Shown: positions 37,103 to 47,462, numbered from the stretch's first letter. The stretch: DNA of 64,000 bases from Psychrobacter sp. FDAARGOS_221 (GCF_002313155.2 NZ_NWFK02000001.1:1488001-1552000); one strand, 5' to 3'. Notes: generated by a model from the sequence alone, not told the origin. Numbers and translations: made by a program.

Positions 37103-37214
37103 CGGTTGCATCTTGGCCTCAGCATCTAAACTTTTAGCATTTGAACCTCAGCAATAGGCAAGCGTGGATAAACGCTGCTTGCATTGAGTACAACCAAACC
37201 TACCTGGGAAGCTT

Positions 37215-37574
37215 ATGAAACACTTTCACCTACTTATGGTGTTAATCACGCTTATATTGTTTGTATGGCAGGCTTATTTGGCTTTATCTGGAACCGCCGG
37301 TTTCAGTAAAAAGTTAAAAATAGCGACCCATATTGTGTACACCTTTTTGATTGTTTCTGGTGCATTGACCGTCATGCCGCTGTTGTCGACCAACGCCCCA
37401 CTACAGTGGGTAATGGCCAAAATTATATTACTCCTAGCGGCAATAAGTGCTAGTATTAAAGCATTTAGAGCGACGGCAACACCAGCGCAAGTGAAGGCAG
37501 GTGTGTTTATCGCTGCGATTGCCTATTTTGGTATATTGGTCTTGGCCGTGGTCAAACCAGCTAACTTTATATAG
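37215..37574 (+). CDS. SirB-family membrane protein
   Basis: A 119-aa inner-membrane protein with four hydrophobic segments. It resembles the SirB2/invasion-gene up-regulator family in length, in the N-terminus FHLLMVLITLILFVWQAYL and in the KLKIATHIVYTFLIVSGALTVM region (His in helix 2). The biochemical function of the family is unknown. It sits next to bolA in the same direction; co-transcription is possible. Confidence 0.78.
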   Translation: MKHFHLLMVLITLILFVWQAYLALSGTAGFSKKLKIATHIVYTFLIVSGALTVMPLLSTNAPLQWVMAKIILLLAAISASIKAFRATATPAQVKAGVFIAAIAYFGILVLAVVKPANFI

Positions 37575-37714
37575 GTTTTATATATTAACTTAATATATAA
37601 GTTTAATAATAAAACGTTATAATCAATAGGCTACGACTTATTTAGACAGTCTGTTTTAGACAACCAGTCGTTTAGATAAACCGCAAATTTAAAACAAACA
37701 ATACGAGAATTTTT

Positions 37715-38134
37715 ATGTCAAAACTTAATTTAAAATCAGTGTCAATGACCAGCTTAGCTTTAGGCGGCTTACTGTTTATGTCAGGCTGTGCCAGCACAGG
37801 TAACGTTACGCCTCAGTACATTCCGCCAAGTAACTATCAAAGCTATGACTGCTCTGGCTTGTCGCAAGAGTACAACCGCTTGAACAACTATATTGCCAAT
37901 GAACAAGGCAAGGCGTCATCAGGTATTACCACCACTGGTGTTGGCGTGGGTATCTCAGCTGGTCGTTGGGGCATTTCACCTAATATTAACGTTGGTCTAG
38001 GCCGTAGCAATAACAACAACGCACGAGATGCTAAGCTATCTCGCTTATATGGTGAGCGCGATGCAGTGATTCAATCAGCACATATGAAGCGCTGTGCGTT
38101 TGCTAACGACTTAAAAGTGTATGGCGAGAAGTAA
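37715..38134 (+). CDS. Small glycine/asparagine-rich lipoprotein, unknown
   Basis: A 139-aa protein with a lipoprotein signal (lipobox MSGC, Cys at about residue 25). A short domain YDCSGLSQEYNRLNNYI follows, then a flexible Gly/Asn-rich middle (about 70-100) and C-terminal KLSRLYGERDAVIQSAHMKRCAF. Two cysteines in the mature part (about 46 and 128) could form a disulfide. I do not recognise a function. Such proteins with a CxxL..EY...L motif are common unnamed envelope lipoproteins in Moraxellaceae. Confidence 0.75.
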   Translation: MSKLNLKSVSMTSLALGGLLFMSGCASTGNVTPQYIPPSNYQSYDCSGLSQEYNRLNNYIANEQGKASSGITTTGVGVGISAGRWGISPNINVGLGRSNNNNARDAKLSRLYGERDAVIQSAHMKRCAFANDLKVYGEK

Positions 38135-38357
38135 ACCGTTGTTAGAAAGATAAAATATCGTTAGAAAAAAGTATCGTTAATAATAAAGTGCTTTGAACAA
38201 TAAAATGTTTTGAACAGTGTTTTAACAATAGAAAGTAGCGTTATCAACCATAGCGCTACCGATTTAGTAGTAACACCTGCATGACCATAACAACAAAACT
38301 AGATAATAAAACTAGGACTACATTAGCATTAAGACTAAGTTATAAGGCAGTAACATC

Positions 38358-39698
38358 ATGAGTCAGCCCGTATCAAACGTCAAAAACAGCACCACACCAA
38401 CCAAGCCTGCACACTTCGAGCGTGATGATCATCAGCGTGTGGTCATTACTGGTATGGGTGCGATCACGCCTTTGGGATTGGATGTCGCCACTACTTGGCA
38501 ACGTCTTATCAATGGCGAAAGTGGTATCAAGCCCATTACTCACTTTGATGCCTCCGATTACCGTACTCAGTTCTCAGGTAGTATCGAAGGCTTTGATGCC
38601 AGCCAGTATATGGCAACCAAAGAAGCGCGCCGCTATGATACGTTTGTGCATTATGGTATAGCCGCAGCCAGTATGGCACTGAAGCAAGCCGGATTTATTG
38701 ATGGCGTATCTGCAGAGCCTGCACTGGTAGAAAATGTCGACCCAAACCGCATTGGTGTCATCATTGGCTCAGGTATTGGCGGTATTCAAACCATTGAAGA
38801 CAACCGTGATACTTTGGCTCAAAAAGGCCCACGCCGAGTATCTCCTTTTTGCTTACCTGGCTCTATTATCAATATGGCCTCAGGTATGGTAGCCATCAAG
38901 CATGGCTTACGCGGTCCTAACTTAGCCACTGCGACAGCTTGTACCTCTGCAGCACATGCCATTGGTCTAGCAGCACGTTTGATTGCCTATGGTGATTGTG
39001 ATGTTATGCTAGCGGGCGGCAGTGAGAAAGGCTCAAGTAACTTGGGTATGGCCGGTTTTGCCTCTATGGGCGCACTGTCTACGCGCAATGATGACCCTAC
39101 TCGTGCCAGCCGACCTTTTGATAAAGACAGAGACGGCTTTGTTCTCGGTGATGGCTCTGGCGTCCTAGTATTAGAAAGCTTGGCCCACGCCAAAGCTCGT
39201 GGTGCGACGATTTTAGCAGAGCTGGTTGGCTTTGGCATGAGTGATGACGCGCACCATATTACAGCGCCACCAACCGATGGTGATGGCGCCGCTCGAGCGA
39301 TGCAAACCGCTATTAATGATGCCGGTATTGATGCTTGTGAAGTCGGTTATGTTAATGCGCATGGCACCAGTACACCTGTCGGTGATATTGCAGAGTCGCA
39401 AGCCATTGAAGGTTTATTTAGCCAGTGCCCTCAAATGCCGTTGGTCAGCTCAACTAAGTCTATGACGGGTCACTTACTGGGTGCCGCAGGTGCAGTAGAA
39501 GCCATCTTTACGGTGATGGCACTGCAAGAGCAAATCATACCGCCGACCATTAATTTAGATAATGTCGATGAGCAGTGCCGTTTAGACTATGTTCCTTATA
39601 AGGCGCGTTCTGTGTCTGACCTCAACTATGCGTTATCGAATAGCTTTGGCTTTGGCGGTACCAATGGCTCGTTATTGTTTGCGCGTTGGCAGCAGTAA
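38358..39698 (+). CDS. fabF: Beta-ketoacyl-ACP synthase II
   Basis: Condensing enzyme of fatty-acid elongation, cytosolic homodimer. The active-site Cys is C195 in TATACTSAAHAIG. The two histidines are in VNAHGTSTPVGD and STKSMTGHLLGAAGAVEA, and the C-terminal loop is NSFGFGGTNGSLLF. Length is 446 aa against about 413, the excess being a 25-residue N-terminus before VVITGMGAITPLG. It is not in a fab cluster, so it may be a paralogue for a special fatty acid, such as cold-adapted unsaturated chains. FabF identity is firm; the special role is inference. Confidence 0.9.
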   Translation: MSQPVSNVKNSTTPTKPAHFERDDHQRVVITGMGAITPLGLDVATTWQRLINGESGIKPITHFDASDYRTQFSGSIEGFDASQYMATKEARRYDTFVHYGIAAASMALKQAGFIDGVSAEPALVENVDPNRIGVIIGSGIGGIQTIEDNRDTLAQKGPRRVSPFCLPGSIINMASGMVAIKHGLRGPNLATATACTSAAHAIGLAARLIAYGDCDVMLAGGSEKGSSNLGMAGFASMGALSTRNDDPTRASRPFDKDRDGFVLGDGSGVLVLESLAHAKARGATILAELVGFGMSDDAHHITAPPTDGDGAARAMQTAINDAGIDACEVGYVNAHGTSTPVGDIAESQAIEGLFSQCPQMPLVSSTKSMTGHLLGAAGAVEAIFTVMALQEQIIPPTINLDNVDEQCRLDYVPYKARSVSDLNYALSNSFGFGGTNGSLLFARWQQ

Positions 39699-39743
39699 TA
39701 GACCATTCCCCCATTATCAATCAACAGCAACATTGCATAACAT

Positions 39744-39811
39744 AGGCGCAAAAGGTATTTTAAAACCGCTGATTACAATAAATCAGTGATAATAAATACC
39801 TTGTTGCGCCT
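39744..39811. repeat. Long nested hairpin after fabF
   Basis: Arms AGGCGCAAAAGGTATTT (39744-39760) and AAATACCTTGTTGCGCCT (39794-39811) pair with one bulge, and an inner CTGATT/AAATCAG hairpin sits in the loop. A short TTT run follows on +. It probably ends the fabF transcript, but it is much longer than a normal terminator. Confidence 0.7.
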
Positions 39812-39930
39812 TTATTCATCGTGGTACTTTGTACTTTTGCAATAAATAGACTATATTATTAGCCAGTTACTCATTATTAGTCAGCTATTCGCATCAGTAT
39901 CAACTCATTCCGACACGGAGACACCTTTAG

Positions 39931-40656
39931 ATGACCCAAGTTGCTTTCTCGCATCAATTCTCACAGCGCTGGATTGATACGCCTGCAGAAATTAAAAGTG
40001 CATTAATACAAAGGCTGGATGACATCGTTCGTCTGTTAGATGTAGAAACCGACTTGCAAGATTTTCAGTTTAGCGTGCCCGACTTAGACGCTCATCTTGA
40101 TGAGCTATACAGCCAATTAGCAGCAGAACGACAAGCGCTGGCTGAAGAGCAGGCACTGGCGGAACAGCAAGCTGCTGAAGAAGCACAAACACTATCTGAT
40201 ACTGCAGATGCTGACCACGCTTCGATGGCTTTAGCCGACGCGGATTCAGAACAGACCTTTGATGTGGATATCGATGAGCTTGAGTCATCAAATAATGAAA
40301 CCGCTGTTGAAACTGAAAATGGCATTGAAAGTGATATCGAAAGCGATAATAGCGCTGATGTCGAAACAGACACGGAAGAAAGTAACGCCGGTGTGGTTGA
40401 AACTGAACCGGCACCTGCAACTGCCGTTGATACAGTAGACGATAACTCTGTCTCAACCAACCCAGTATCAAGCTCCGCGCCACCTGCCTTTGCCTTTGAG
40501 CAGAGCCAAGGTGAAGTCGATGCTGAGTTTATCAAAGGTTTAGAGCGTAGTATTGATGACTATCTAAGTGAACAATTGAGTAGTATGTCTGAAGACCTGA
40601 AAGCTTGGTTGCGTGAGGCGATTAATAGCCGCCTTAATGAACAATCTAACAAATAA
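39931..40656 (+). CDS. Acidic low-complexity protein, unknown
   Basis: A 241-aa soluble, very acidic protein with no signal peptide. Residues 1-60 form a folded-looking N-domain (WIDTPAEIKSALIQRLDDIVRLL) and 65-90 an Ala/Glu/Gln helix (likely coiled coil). Residues 90-190 are a disordered Asp/Glu/Ser/Thr/Val stretch. Residues 195-240 form a C-domain (FIKGLERSIDDYLSEQL...LKAWLREAINSRL). The N- and C-terminal parts look conserved and the middle is likely a linker. I do not recognise a family. It has its own terminator and lies between fabF and uvrC. Confidence 0.75.
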   Translation: MTQVAFSHQFSQRWIDTPAEIKSALIQRLDDIVRLLDVETDLQDFQFSVPDLDAHLDELYSQLAAERQALAEEQALAEQQAAEEAQTLSDTADADHASMALADADSEQTFDVDIDELESSNNETAVETENGIESDIESDNSADVETDTEESNAGVVETEPAPATAVDTVDDNSVSTNPVSSSAPPAFAFEQSQGEVDAEFIKGLERSIDDYLSEQLSSMSEDLKAWLREAINSRLNEQSNK

Positions 40657-40713
40657 GCCGAGCCAAAACCAAACAGACGGGCTTAAAAGTTTAAAATAAA
40701 AGCAGCTAATATT

Positions 40714-40742
40714 AAAAAAGTGCCACTTGTGTGGCACTTTTT
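40714..40742. terminator. Bidirectional terminator between the acidic protein gene and uvrC
   Basis: Stem AAAAAAGTGCCAC/GTGGCACTTTTT with a TTGT loop, serving the convergent genes. Confidence 0.92.
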
Positions 40743-40795
40743 GTATTTTGCATCTTGTTTATCTATTTTATCCTGCTTGTAAGCTATACCGGTCT

Positions 40796-42637
40796 TTATT
40801 CATGCAATACCTTATAGATGGTATTGGCCATGACTTTACCGATGCCTTTTACACCCTCTAGCTCTTGCTGAGAAGCACCCAATAGTTGCTGTAACCCACC
40901 AAAGTGATTCAGCAAATCACGGCGACGCTTCTCACCTAGGCCTGGAATAGCTTCTAATACCGAAGATGAGCGGCGCTTATCACGCTTTTTACGGTGCGCG
41001 GTAATCGCAAAGCGGTGCGCTTCATCACGGATATTCATAATTAAATGCAGCGCTTTTGAGTCCATCGGTAAGTCTAAAGGCTCATGCTCAATAAAGTGCA
41101 GTACCTCAAGCCCAGCTTTACGACCCTCGCCTTTGGCCACACCAATTAGCAGCGTTTCATTTAAGATACCCAGTTCAGTGAGTACCTCTTTGGCCATATT
41201 CAGCTGCCCTTTACCGCCATCTACCAGTAAGATATCGGGTAATGGATGCTTTTTATAGCGGCGGGTCAAGGCTTGCGCCATCGCTGCATAATCATCACCG
41301 TCTTGCACGCCATGAATCGCATATTGACGGTAATCACGCTTGCGCGCCCCACCTTGGTCAAATACCACACAACTGGCAATGGTCGCCTCACCCATGGTAT
41401 GCGAGATATCAAAGCACTCAATGGTACTGATATTACTCTGGCTGACCGGCTCAAGTACTTCTTTTAAGGCGCTAAATCTGGCATGTAGCTCTAGATAATC
41501 ACCGAGTTTGGTTTTTAGCGCATTATTGGCATTTAATTTAGCCAAGTCCAACCACTCTGCTCGATGCTCACGCACCACAGTCTTAATCACTGTTTTACTG
41601 TCAAAGTGAGTCATTAATGCTTGCTGCAAAGCTTCTTGATCCGGTAGCTCATGGCTAATAATAATTTCTGGTGGCAAGTCATCCGTGACCTGAAAGTAGA
41701 ACGAGCTAATAAAGGCCGATAGATTGTCTGCTAGTGGTTCACTGCTATCCACGTCAGGGAAGTAGTTCTTACCACCCAATACCCGTCCACCACGCACAGT
41801 CAATACGTTGACACAGGTAATGCCTGCTTGACTGGCTATAGAGATCACGTCAGCCTCACCAGCAACGGTATACACCGCTTGTCGCGATTGCACTTCACGC
41901 AGCATCGACAGTTGGTCTCGATATAACGCCGCTTTTTCAAACGCCATCTCTTCAGCGGCAGCTTCCATCTTATTAATTAATACTTGGTGAATGTCGCTCG
42001 ACTCACCTTTTAAAAAGCGGATGGTGTTATTAACATCTTCTGCATATTCTTCTGGCGTCACTAAGCCCACGCAAGGCGCTCGGCAGCGTTTGATTTGATA
42101 CTCTAAGCAAGGGCGTTTGCGCTGACGGAAAAAGGTATTGGTACATTGACGCATTTGAAACATCTTTTGCATCAAGGTCAGCGTCTCTTTTGCCGCATAA
42201 GCAGAGGGATAAGGGCCAAAGAACTTACCCTTTTGATGTTTGGCTTTACCGCGTCCATAAGCCAATCGTGGAAACGGCTTATCAGCAGAAATAAAGACAT
42301 ACAGATAGGACTTATCATCACGCAGCAAGACGTTATAAGGCGGACGATGCTCCTTGATTAAGTTTTGCTCAAGCAGCAAGGCTTCAGTCTCGCCGCGGGT
42401 AATAATGGTGTCGATATTGTGTATGCGTGATACCAGTGCACGTGTCTTGGGATGATCAATAGTCTTTGCAAAATAACTATTAACTCGGCTCTTAAGTGAC
42501 TTTGCTTTGCCCACATACAGAATGTCGCCATTTTTACCGAGCATTTTATAGACGCCGGGTAAATTTGGCAGACGCTTAATCATATGTTTAAGACGGGCTT
42601 GTTTATCATCAACTGCTGATGCAGATTTATTAACCAT
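40796..42637 (-). CDS. uvrC: Excinuclease ABC subunit C
   Basis: UvrC makes both incisions in nucleotide excision repair with UvrA/B. The N-terminal GIY-YIG nuclease is at about 25-100 ([26 protein letters not shown]). The cysteine cluster [15 protein letters not shown] follows, then the UVR/UvrB-binding segment near 210-245, the RNase-H-like C-terminal nuclease ([21 protein letters not shown] and [10 protein letters not shown]) and tandem HhH motifs at the end ([31 protein letters not shown]). Length 613 aa is typical. Confidence 0.97.
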   Translation of the reverse strand: MVNKSASAVDDKQARLKHMIKRLPNLPGVYKMLGKNGDILYVGKAKSLKSRVNSYFAKTIDHPKTRALVSRIHNIDTIITRGETEALLLEQNLIKEHRPPYNVLLRDDKSYLYVFISADKPFPRLAYGRGKAKHQKGKFFGPYPSAYAAKETLTLMQKMFQMRQCTNTFFRQRKRPCLEYQIKRCRAPCVGLVTPEEYAEDVNNTIRFLKGESSDIHQVLINKMEAAAEEMAFEKAALYRDQLSMLREVQSRQAVYTVAGEADVISIASQAGITCVNVLTVRGGRVLGGKNYFPDVDSSEPLADNLSAFISSFYFQVTDDLPPEIIISHELPDQEALQQALMTHFDSKTVIKTVVREHRAEWLDLAKLNANNALKTKLGDYLELHARFSALKEVLEPVSQSNISTIECFDISHTMGEATIASCVVFDQGGARKRDYRQYAIHGVQDGDDYAAMAQALTRRYKKHPLPDILLVDGGKGQLNMAKEVLTELGILNETLLIGVAKGEGRKAGLEVLHFIEHEPLDLPMDSKALHLIMNIRDEAHRFAITAHRKKRDKRRSSSVLEAIPGLGEKRRRDLLNHFGGLQQLLGASQQELEGVKGIGKVMANTIYKVLHE

Positions 42638-42795
42638 GGCTTACCAAATAATAAATGGGTGTATATGCTTATTAATGGGGCGACATCACCGCTATTACAA
42701 GCAGTGACACAGATTAGCAACAGTCAGATGCAAGGCTGTATCGCTTCAAAGCACTATACTGTCGATTATAAATAAAACCTATTAGCGACCATGCT

Positions 42796-42888
42796 CTAGG
42801 CAGTTTTTAGGGTGTATAACAGTACAATGCCACCAGTAATGGCAGCCATGCCAAAAATAATCAGCGCTATGGCCAGTATTCTTCTCAT
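42796..42888 (-). CDS. Possible 30-aa single-helix membrane peptide
   Basis: ATG follows AGGACACCTATC (good RBS spacing). The product MRRILAIALIIFGMAAITGG... has a basic N-terminus (MRR), a continuous 22-residue hydrophobic helix and a short polar end (TLKTA). This is the layout of bacterial small membrane proteins. No family recognised; lies between two genes on the same strand. Confidence 0.4.
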   Translation of the reverse strand: MRRILAIALIIFGMAAITGGIVLLYTLKTA

Positions 42889-43018
42889 GATAGGTGTCCT
42901 TGATTTCATATCTGATGTGCTTATAAGCAACTTTTGCACAAACAACTACTTGGTGAGCAGTAAAGTAATGTTGTCATAATGAGCTAAAGCAATTGGCTGA
43001 GCAAGTTAGCAGTGGATT

Positions 43019-43049
43019 AAAAAAAGCCGGCACCAAGGCCAGCTTTTTT
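43019..43049 (-). terminator. Terminator of the DUF3360-like gene
   Basis: On -, stem AAAAAAGCUGGC/GCCGGCUUUUUU (one U-G pair), loop CUUGGU, with a T-run. Confidence 0.85.
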
Positions 43050-43145
43050 ATTTTATCTATAACTTATGTGGTTTCAGCATATCTGCCTAACTGAGTGCTG
43101 TCACTCAAAATGAGAAATCAATATGAGCAACTCTAGGTAGACCTA

Positions 43146-44645
43146 TTAATGTCTAAAGCTCGACATTAATGCTGGGATACCTGGCAACATACCGACCATT
43201 GCCATCACCGCTGTCAATAAGATGAACATAAAGGCTGGAATAATCCAACGGCTCATGCGGCTTAGGCCAGCACTACGCTCTTTAGAACCAATCAGACCCA
43301 TATTATCAAGTAACACGGTCAATGACCAACCAAAGGCTGGATTAACCAAAGCTGATGCGAAAACAACAATAGCAGCAGACTGAGTGGTTTTACCTTCACG
43401 TGTCATTTCCATACCCGCTTCTAGAAGTGGAATAAATACACCCACAACTAACGCCACACACATCACAGGCTCCCAAATAGCTAAGTCCATTGGATAGCCC
43501 CAAACTGCAGCAATGATACAGAATAAACCAGTTAAAATCGCACCAGCTGGAATCGGACGCTTGGCAATAGCTGCCGGTACAATATAAGTACCCCAAGATG
43601 AGGTAAAGTTAGCGCCACCTAGCACAGAACCGACAACCTGACGTACTGAAGCACTGGCCATAGTATCGTCAATGTCCATGATCACACGCTCAGTGCGCTT
43701 TGGATAACTGATCTTTTGGAATACCTGGTGACCTAAGAAATCAGGCGACCACATAGCAACTGCCAGTACCGCAAAAGGTAGTACAACCATAAAGCTTTCA
43801 AGGTTAGGCAAACCTAGCATCCAACCTGTGTTCTCACCCCACCAATACATAGGGCTCAATTCTGGCATACCTGGACCAGTTTCAAAATGAAAAGGTGCGC
43901 CTAACAGATAAGCGGTACAACCACCTAAGAAACAGCTTAATGGTACTGCCAACCAGCGTTTTTGGTAGTTCTCTAGAATCGCATACAACACGATGGTGCC
44001 TAAAATAACAATAAACGCGATATGCGGCATATTGATATCTTCAGACCATGCCAATAGTTTAGAAACTTGCGAAGTGGTTCCAATAAACCCGAGGTACAGC
44101 AGTAGTCCCCCACACACCCCTTTACTGGTCAAGTTAGCGAGCAAACTACCACCCTTACTGATCGCCAGTATTAAACCAAATAGACCAATTAATAAACCAA
44201 AGGCCATTGGGTGACCTCCGGCTAATACCACAATCGGAATTAGTGGAATAAGCGGACCGTGCGTCCCTGCTAAGTTCGCAGTGGGTAGAATGAAACCAGA
44301 GAATAAAATAACAAAAAACGACACGATTAATAATTCATAACGGACGTTTTCTAAGATGAAAGCATCACCTAAATTTAGCGCACCTGCGAAAGTTGCTGCA
44401 ATAGCCCCCACCATCACAACTTTACCAATCGTCGCTGCTAAGGCAGGAATGGTATCTTCAAATTCAAAATTGTAGTCGCGAAAAGGAAGGTTGGGACGCC
44501 AGCGCTTCGGCTGCATGATTTGAAGCTCATGATTCAGATAGGCATCACGGCTTTCAAAGCTAGAGCTGGGTTTATGGAGTTCTTTATAAGTGCCTGAGAT
44601 AGGCGTGACATCGTCGTTAAAGGCCTGCCCTGAGTCCTTATTCAT
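43146..44645 (-). CDS. Multipass membrane protein, DUF3360/NCS2-like putative transporter
   Basis: A 499-aa protein with a polar N-terminus of about 60 residues, then 11-13 membrane segments. Glycine-rich helices such as GLLIGLFGLILAISKGGSLLANL and the stretch SASVRQVVGSVLGGANFTSSWGTYIVP resemble the scaffold of NCS2/SulP (7-TM inverted repeat) carriers. I recall a family of unknown function (DUF3360) with this layout. Strong RBS (AGGAGATATT) and a terminator make it monocistronic. Substrate unknown. Confidence 0.72.
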   Translation of the reverse strand: MNKDSGQAFNDDVTPISGTYKELHKPSSSFESRDAYLNHELQIMQPKRWRPNLPFRDYNFEFEDTIPALAATIGKVVMVGAIAATFAGALNLGDAFILENVRYELLIVSFFVILFSGFILPTANLAGTHGPLIPLIPIVVLAGGHPMAFGLLIGLFGLILAISKGGSLLANLTSKGVCGGLLLYLGFIGTTSQVSKLLAWSEDINMPHIAFIVILGTIVLYAILENYQKRWLAVPLSCFLGGCTAYLLGAPFHFETGPGMPELSPMYWWGENTGWMLGLPNLESFMVVLPFAVLAVAMWSPDFLGHQVFQKISYPKRTERVIMDIDDTMASASVRQVVGSVLGGANFTSSWGTYIVPAAIAKRPIPAGAILTGLFCIIAAVWGYPMDLAIWEPVMCVALVVGVFIPLLEAGMEMTREGKTTQSAAIVVFASALVNPAFGWSLTVLLDNMGLIGSKERSAGLSRMSRWIIPAFMFILLTAVMAMVGMLPGIPALMSSFRH

Positions 44646-44791
44646 AATATCTCCTTATACGGTAGTTTCATCCCTGATTGGAATTGGAGGTTGTGTCAAT
44701 TCAGTACACTTGTTACCTTATTGTAAGCCAACTTTACAAAAAATACGAGTAGAAATTAAGACTAAAACACTGATTTATTGGAATAAAATAC

Positions 44792-44831
44792 AAAAAAAAC
44801 CCCCAGCCCAATTTGGACTGAAGGTTTTTTG
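44792..44831 (-). terminator. Terminator of the rpsP-rimM-trmD-rplS operon
   Basis: On -, AAAAAACCTTCAGTCC pairs with GGGCTGGGGGTTTTTT (G-U pairs included), loop AAATT, then T's. About 95 bp after the rplS stop. Confidence 0.85.
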
Positions 44832-44926
44832 TTATCTGCTATTTTAACGCTTATCTTTAATGCTTTGTTAACTCAGATAACTAGTTCAGATAGCTAGTAT
44901 AGTCAGGTCTTAATAGACCGACTCAA

Positions 44927-45352
44927 TTAAATACCTGGTGCTGTTTCAGTTGCGTCTGGAACGCCAGCATCAGTTTTGCTCTGAACACCTTCACGGCGTA
45001 GAGACAGCTTCTCACGAATACGTGCAGATTTACCTGAACGCTCACGTAAGTAGTAAAGTTTCGCACGACGTACGGCACCACGGCGTTTCACTTCAATGCT
45101 GTGGATGATTGGTGAATGTAGCTGGAATGCACGCTCAACACCGATACCGCTTGAGATTTTACGAACGGTGAAAGATGAATTCAAACCACGGTTACGCTTA
45201 GCGATAACCACACCTTCAAAAGCCTGAAGACGCTCACGCTCACCTTCACGAACTTTTACTTGAACCACTAGCGTATCACCAGTAGAGAAGTTTGGACGCT
45301 CTAATAGTTGAGAATTTTCAACTGCTTGTACTAATGGGTGTACATTACTCAT
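44927..45352 (-). CDS. rplS: 50S ribosomal protein L19
   Basis: Ribosomal large-subunit protein at the 30S-50S interface. The start is set at ATG 45352, preceded by GAGGAGCAATCTC, rather than the in-frame upstream start at 45379; the N-terminus is then [16 protein letters not shown]. Family blocks are [49 protein letters not shown] and [20 protein letters not shown]. It has a C-terminal tail of about 20 residues beyond the usual end (115-120 aa): Lys/Thr/Asp/Ala-rich and probably disordered. Last gene of the operon. Confidence 0.96.
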   Translation of the reverse strand: MSNVHPLVQAVENSQLLERPNFSTGDTLVVQVKVREGERERLQAFEGVVIAKRNRGLNSSFTVRKISSGIGVERAFQLHSPIIHSIEVKRRGAVRRAKLYYLRERSGKSARIREKLSLRREGVQSKTDAGVPDATETAPGI

Positions 45353-45537
45353 GAGATTGCTCCTCACATGGGATGGCATAGGCTAAGGCGCGTACCACCC
45401 GTTTATAATAATTACCTCTTTTGCTCCGTCAGAGTCAAAAGATGGAAACAGGAATAAGAAAAAGCTTTAAAGCGACTGTCAAAATAAAGACTATAACCAG
45501 AAAAGGTCTATCGGCCTTCTCTTTTAGGATACATCCT

Positions 45538-46293
45538 TTACTTTTTGTTCACTTTTTTGAGCAAGCGGGCTTGCTCTGGGTTTGGCGTAAATTGTTGCCA
45601 CAAGTCAGGTCGCCTTTGTTTGGTGCGATTGACTTGTTGTGTAAAGCGCCACATTGCGATATTGGCATGATGTCCAGATAACAAAACTTCTGGCACCGCC
45701 AAACCTTCAAATTCATGAGGCTTGGTATAGTGTGGACAATCAAGCAATCCTTCAACAAAGGAGTCTTGCTCAGCAGATTTTGCATCACCCATCACATCGG
45801 GTAATCGCCGAATCACACTGTCCATTAGCACCATCGCAGGTAGCTCACCTCCGGTTAATACAAAATCTCCAATCGAGATTTCCATATCAACATAACGCTG
45901 CAAAAGTCGCTCGTCGATGCCTTCATAACGACCACATAGTAAGATCATGGCATCATAATCACGCAACGAAATCACTGTCTCTTCATCTAACTTATCACCT
46001 TGCGGGGATAAATAGACTACAGGACAATGTTCTGCTTGCGTACGGCAGCCATGTTTACTGGCTTGCGACTTAGCAAATTTAATGGCTTTTGCCAAAGGCT
46101 CAGCCATCATCACCATACCGGGACCGCCACCAAAGGGGCGCTCATCTATACGGCGATAATTATCAGTCGTAAAATCACGTGGATTTATACAGTCGATGAC
46201 TACTTGCTTATTTTGAACCGCTCTACCAGTAATACCATAGTCACTAATAGCGCTAAACATTTCTGGCAAAATGGTGATGACAGAAAAGTACAT
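45538..46293 (-). CDS. trmD: tRNA (guanine-N1-)-methyltransferase
   Basis: SPOUT-class methyltransferase that makes m1G37 in tRNA, preventing frameshifting. Motifs are [22 protein letters not shown] at the N-terminus, [22 protein letters not shown], and the trefoil-knot SAM site [38 protein letters not shown] (about residues 110-148). Length 251 aa is typical. AGGTGACCTA precedes the ATG. Third gene of the rpsP operon. Confidence 0.97.
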   Translation of the reverse strand: MYFSVITILPEMFSAISDYGITGRAVQNKQVVIDCINPRDFTTDNYRRIDERPFGGGPGMVMMAEPLAKAIKFAKSQASKHGCRTQAEHCPVVYLSPQGDKLDEETVISLRDYDAMILLCGRYEGIDERLLQRYVDMEISIGDFVLTGGELPAMVLMDSVIRRLPDVMGDAKSAEQDSFVEGLLDCPHYTKPHEFEGLAVPEVLLSGHHANIAMWRFTQQVNRTKQRRPDLWQQFTPNPEQARLLKKVNKK

Positions 46294-46399
46294 TAGGTCA
46301 CCTCCATCTTATGAATGGGTCAAAAAATAGGCAGTTAATTGAACATTTAGAACACTAATTATTAAGCTTTAACCTAAATTATCAACTTATGTTGTTGGC

Positions 46400-46930
46400 T
46401 TAAAAATCTCGTTCCCAATCAACAATCATCTGTCCTGCAGTCAAATCGACTTCGCCGACCGTTTGTTTATGCCAAGGAATGAGTCGTGGCTCATCATCGA
46501 TACTGTCACTAGTCGGTACTACCTTCATAATAGGATGGGCACCGGTTTCGAACAGCTCTTTGACGCGACCTAGACATTCCTGTTGCTTGTTAATCACACT
46601 TAGGCCAACCAAATCGGACCAGTAATACTCGTCTTCTTCAGTGGCAGGTAAGCTGCCTTTGTCAATCCAAATGCTCACGCCATTCATGGTTTCAGCAACG
46701 TTACGATCAGGAATCTGCTCAAACTGAGCCACGATACCAGATCCTTGCTTTCTCCAGTTGACGACGGTCAAAGGCTTAAAGCCTGTTGCCGTTTTCATCC
46801 ACCAAGGTGAGTAACTAAAAATAGCTTCTCGCTCCTCAGTTTCACTAAAAACCCATAACCAGCCTTTAATGCCGTATGGTTTTTTTAGCTGTCCTATTTG
46901 CATAAGACTGTCAGCGTTTGGGGTTGTCAT
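46400..46930 (-). CDS. rimM: 16S rRNA processing protein RimM
   Basis: Assembly factor for the 30S head that binds S19. The N-terminal barrel IGQLKKPYGIKGWLWVFSETE (about 12-32) and PRC-barrel WSDLVGLSVINKQQECLGRVKELFETGAHPIMKVV (about 103-137) are typical. Length 176 aa is normal. Lies between rpsP and trmD, the usual order. Confidence 0.95.
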   Translation of the reverse strand: MTTPNADSLMQIGQLKKPYGIKGWLWVFSETEEREAIFSYSPWWMKTATGFKPLTVVNWRKQGSGIVAQFEQIPDRNVAETMNGVSIWIDKGSLPATEEDEYYWSDLVGLSVINKQQECLGRVKELFETGAHPIMKVVPTSDSIDDEPRLIPWHKQTVGEVDLTAGQMIVDWERDF

Positions 46931-47060
46931 AAGACTTACTCAGCAACGATAATCATTATGAATGTAAGCATTCACAATATTTATTAAAAAAGAATTACTC
47001 AAAACTGTATTGCGATGCGGTACTATCTAAACAGAAGACCGATTACAATACAAATATGTC

Positions 47061-47318
47061 TTAAGCTTCTTCAGTTGCAGGCTTGTACCCTTTTGCTAGT
47101 GCTTTAACGCGATCTGAAGGCTGTGCACCTTTTTCGATCCAAGCATTATAAGCTTCCATATCTAAGCGAAGTTCAACTTCTTGACCTTTCGCTAATGGGT
47201 TATAAAAACCTAGATTTTCGATGTAACGGCCATCGCGTGAACGACGTTGATCTGCTACAACAACTTGATAGAATGGGCGTTTTTTGGCACCGCCCCGTGC
47301 TAAACGAATAACAACCAT
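47061..47318 (-). CDS. rpsP: 30S ribosomal protein S16
   Basis: Small-subunit protein, 85 aa, with the characteristic start [20 protein letters not shown] and the block [14 protein letters not shown]. First gene of rpsP-rimM-trmD-rplS. RBS GAAGAGAGA. Divergent from the EnvZ-like kinase gene by 144 bp. Confidence 0.97.
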   Translation of the reverse strand: MVVIRLARGGAKKRPFYQVVVADQRRSRDGRYIENLGFYNPLAKGQEVELRLDMEAYNAWIEKGAQPSDRVKALAKGYKPATEEA

Positions 47319-47462
47319 TTGAGTTCTCTCTTCCGTAGGTATACCAAAAAGGGCATAATTATATCAGAATACTACTGACTTGGAAACCTTAAAGTTAATA
47401 AAATTATTAACTCTCGTTAAATCTTTTACCACATAGACATAAATAATAAAGCGATTTTGCCA

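Larger units (their letters stand above)
42638..43145. other. Intergenic region uvrC / DUF3360-like gene
   Basis: 508 bp. It contains a possible 30-codon membrane peptide gene (42796-42888, -) and the terminator of the upstream - strand transporter (43019-43049). Nothing else recognised. Confidence 0.65.

Noticed and set aside
40070..40535. Two overlapping - strand frames of 137 and 147 codons
   Set aside because: They are shadows of the acidic protein gene on +; Ser/Ala-rich and Arg/Gln-rich translations reflect its repetitive GA-rich codons.
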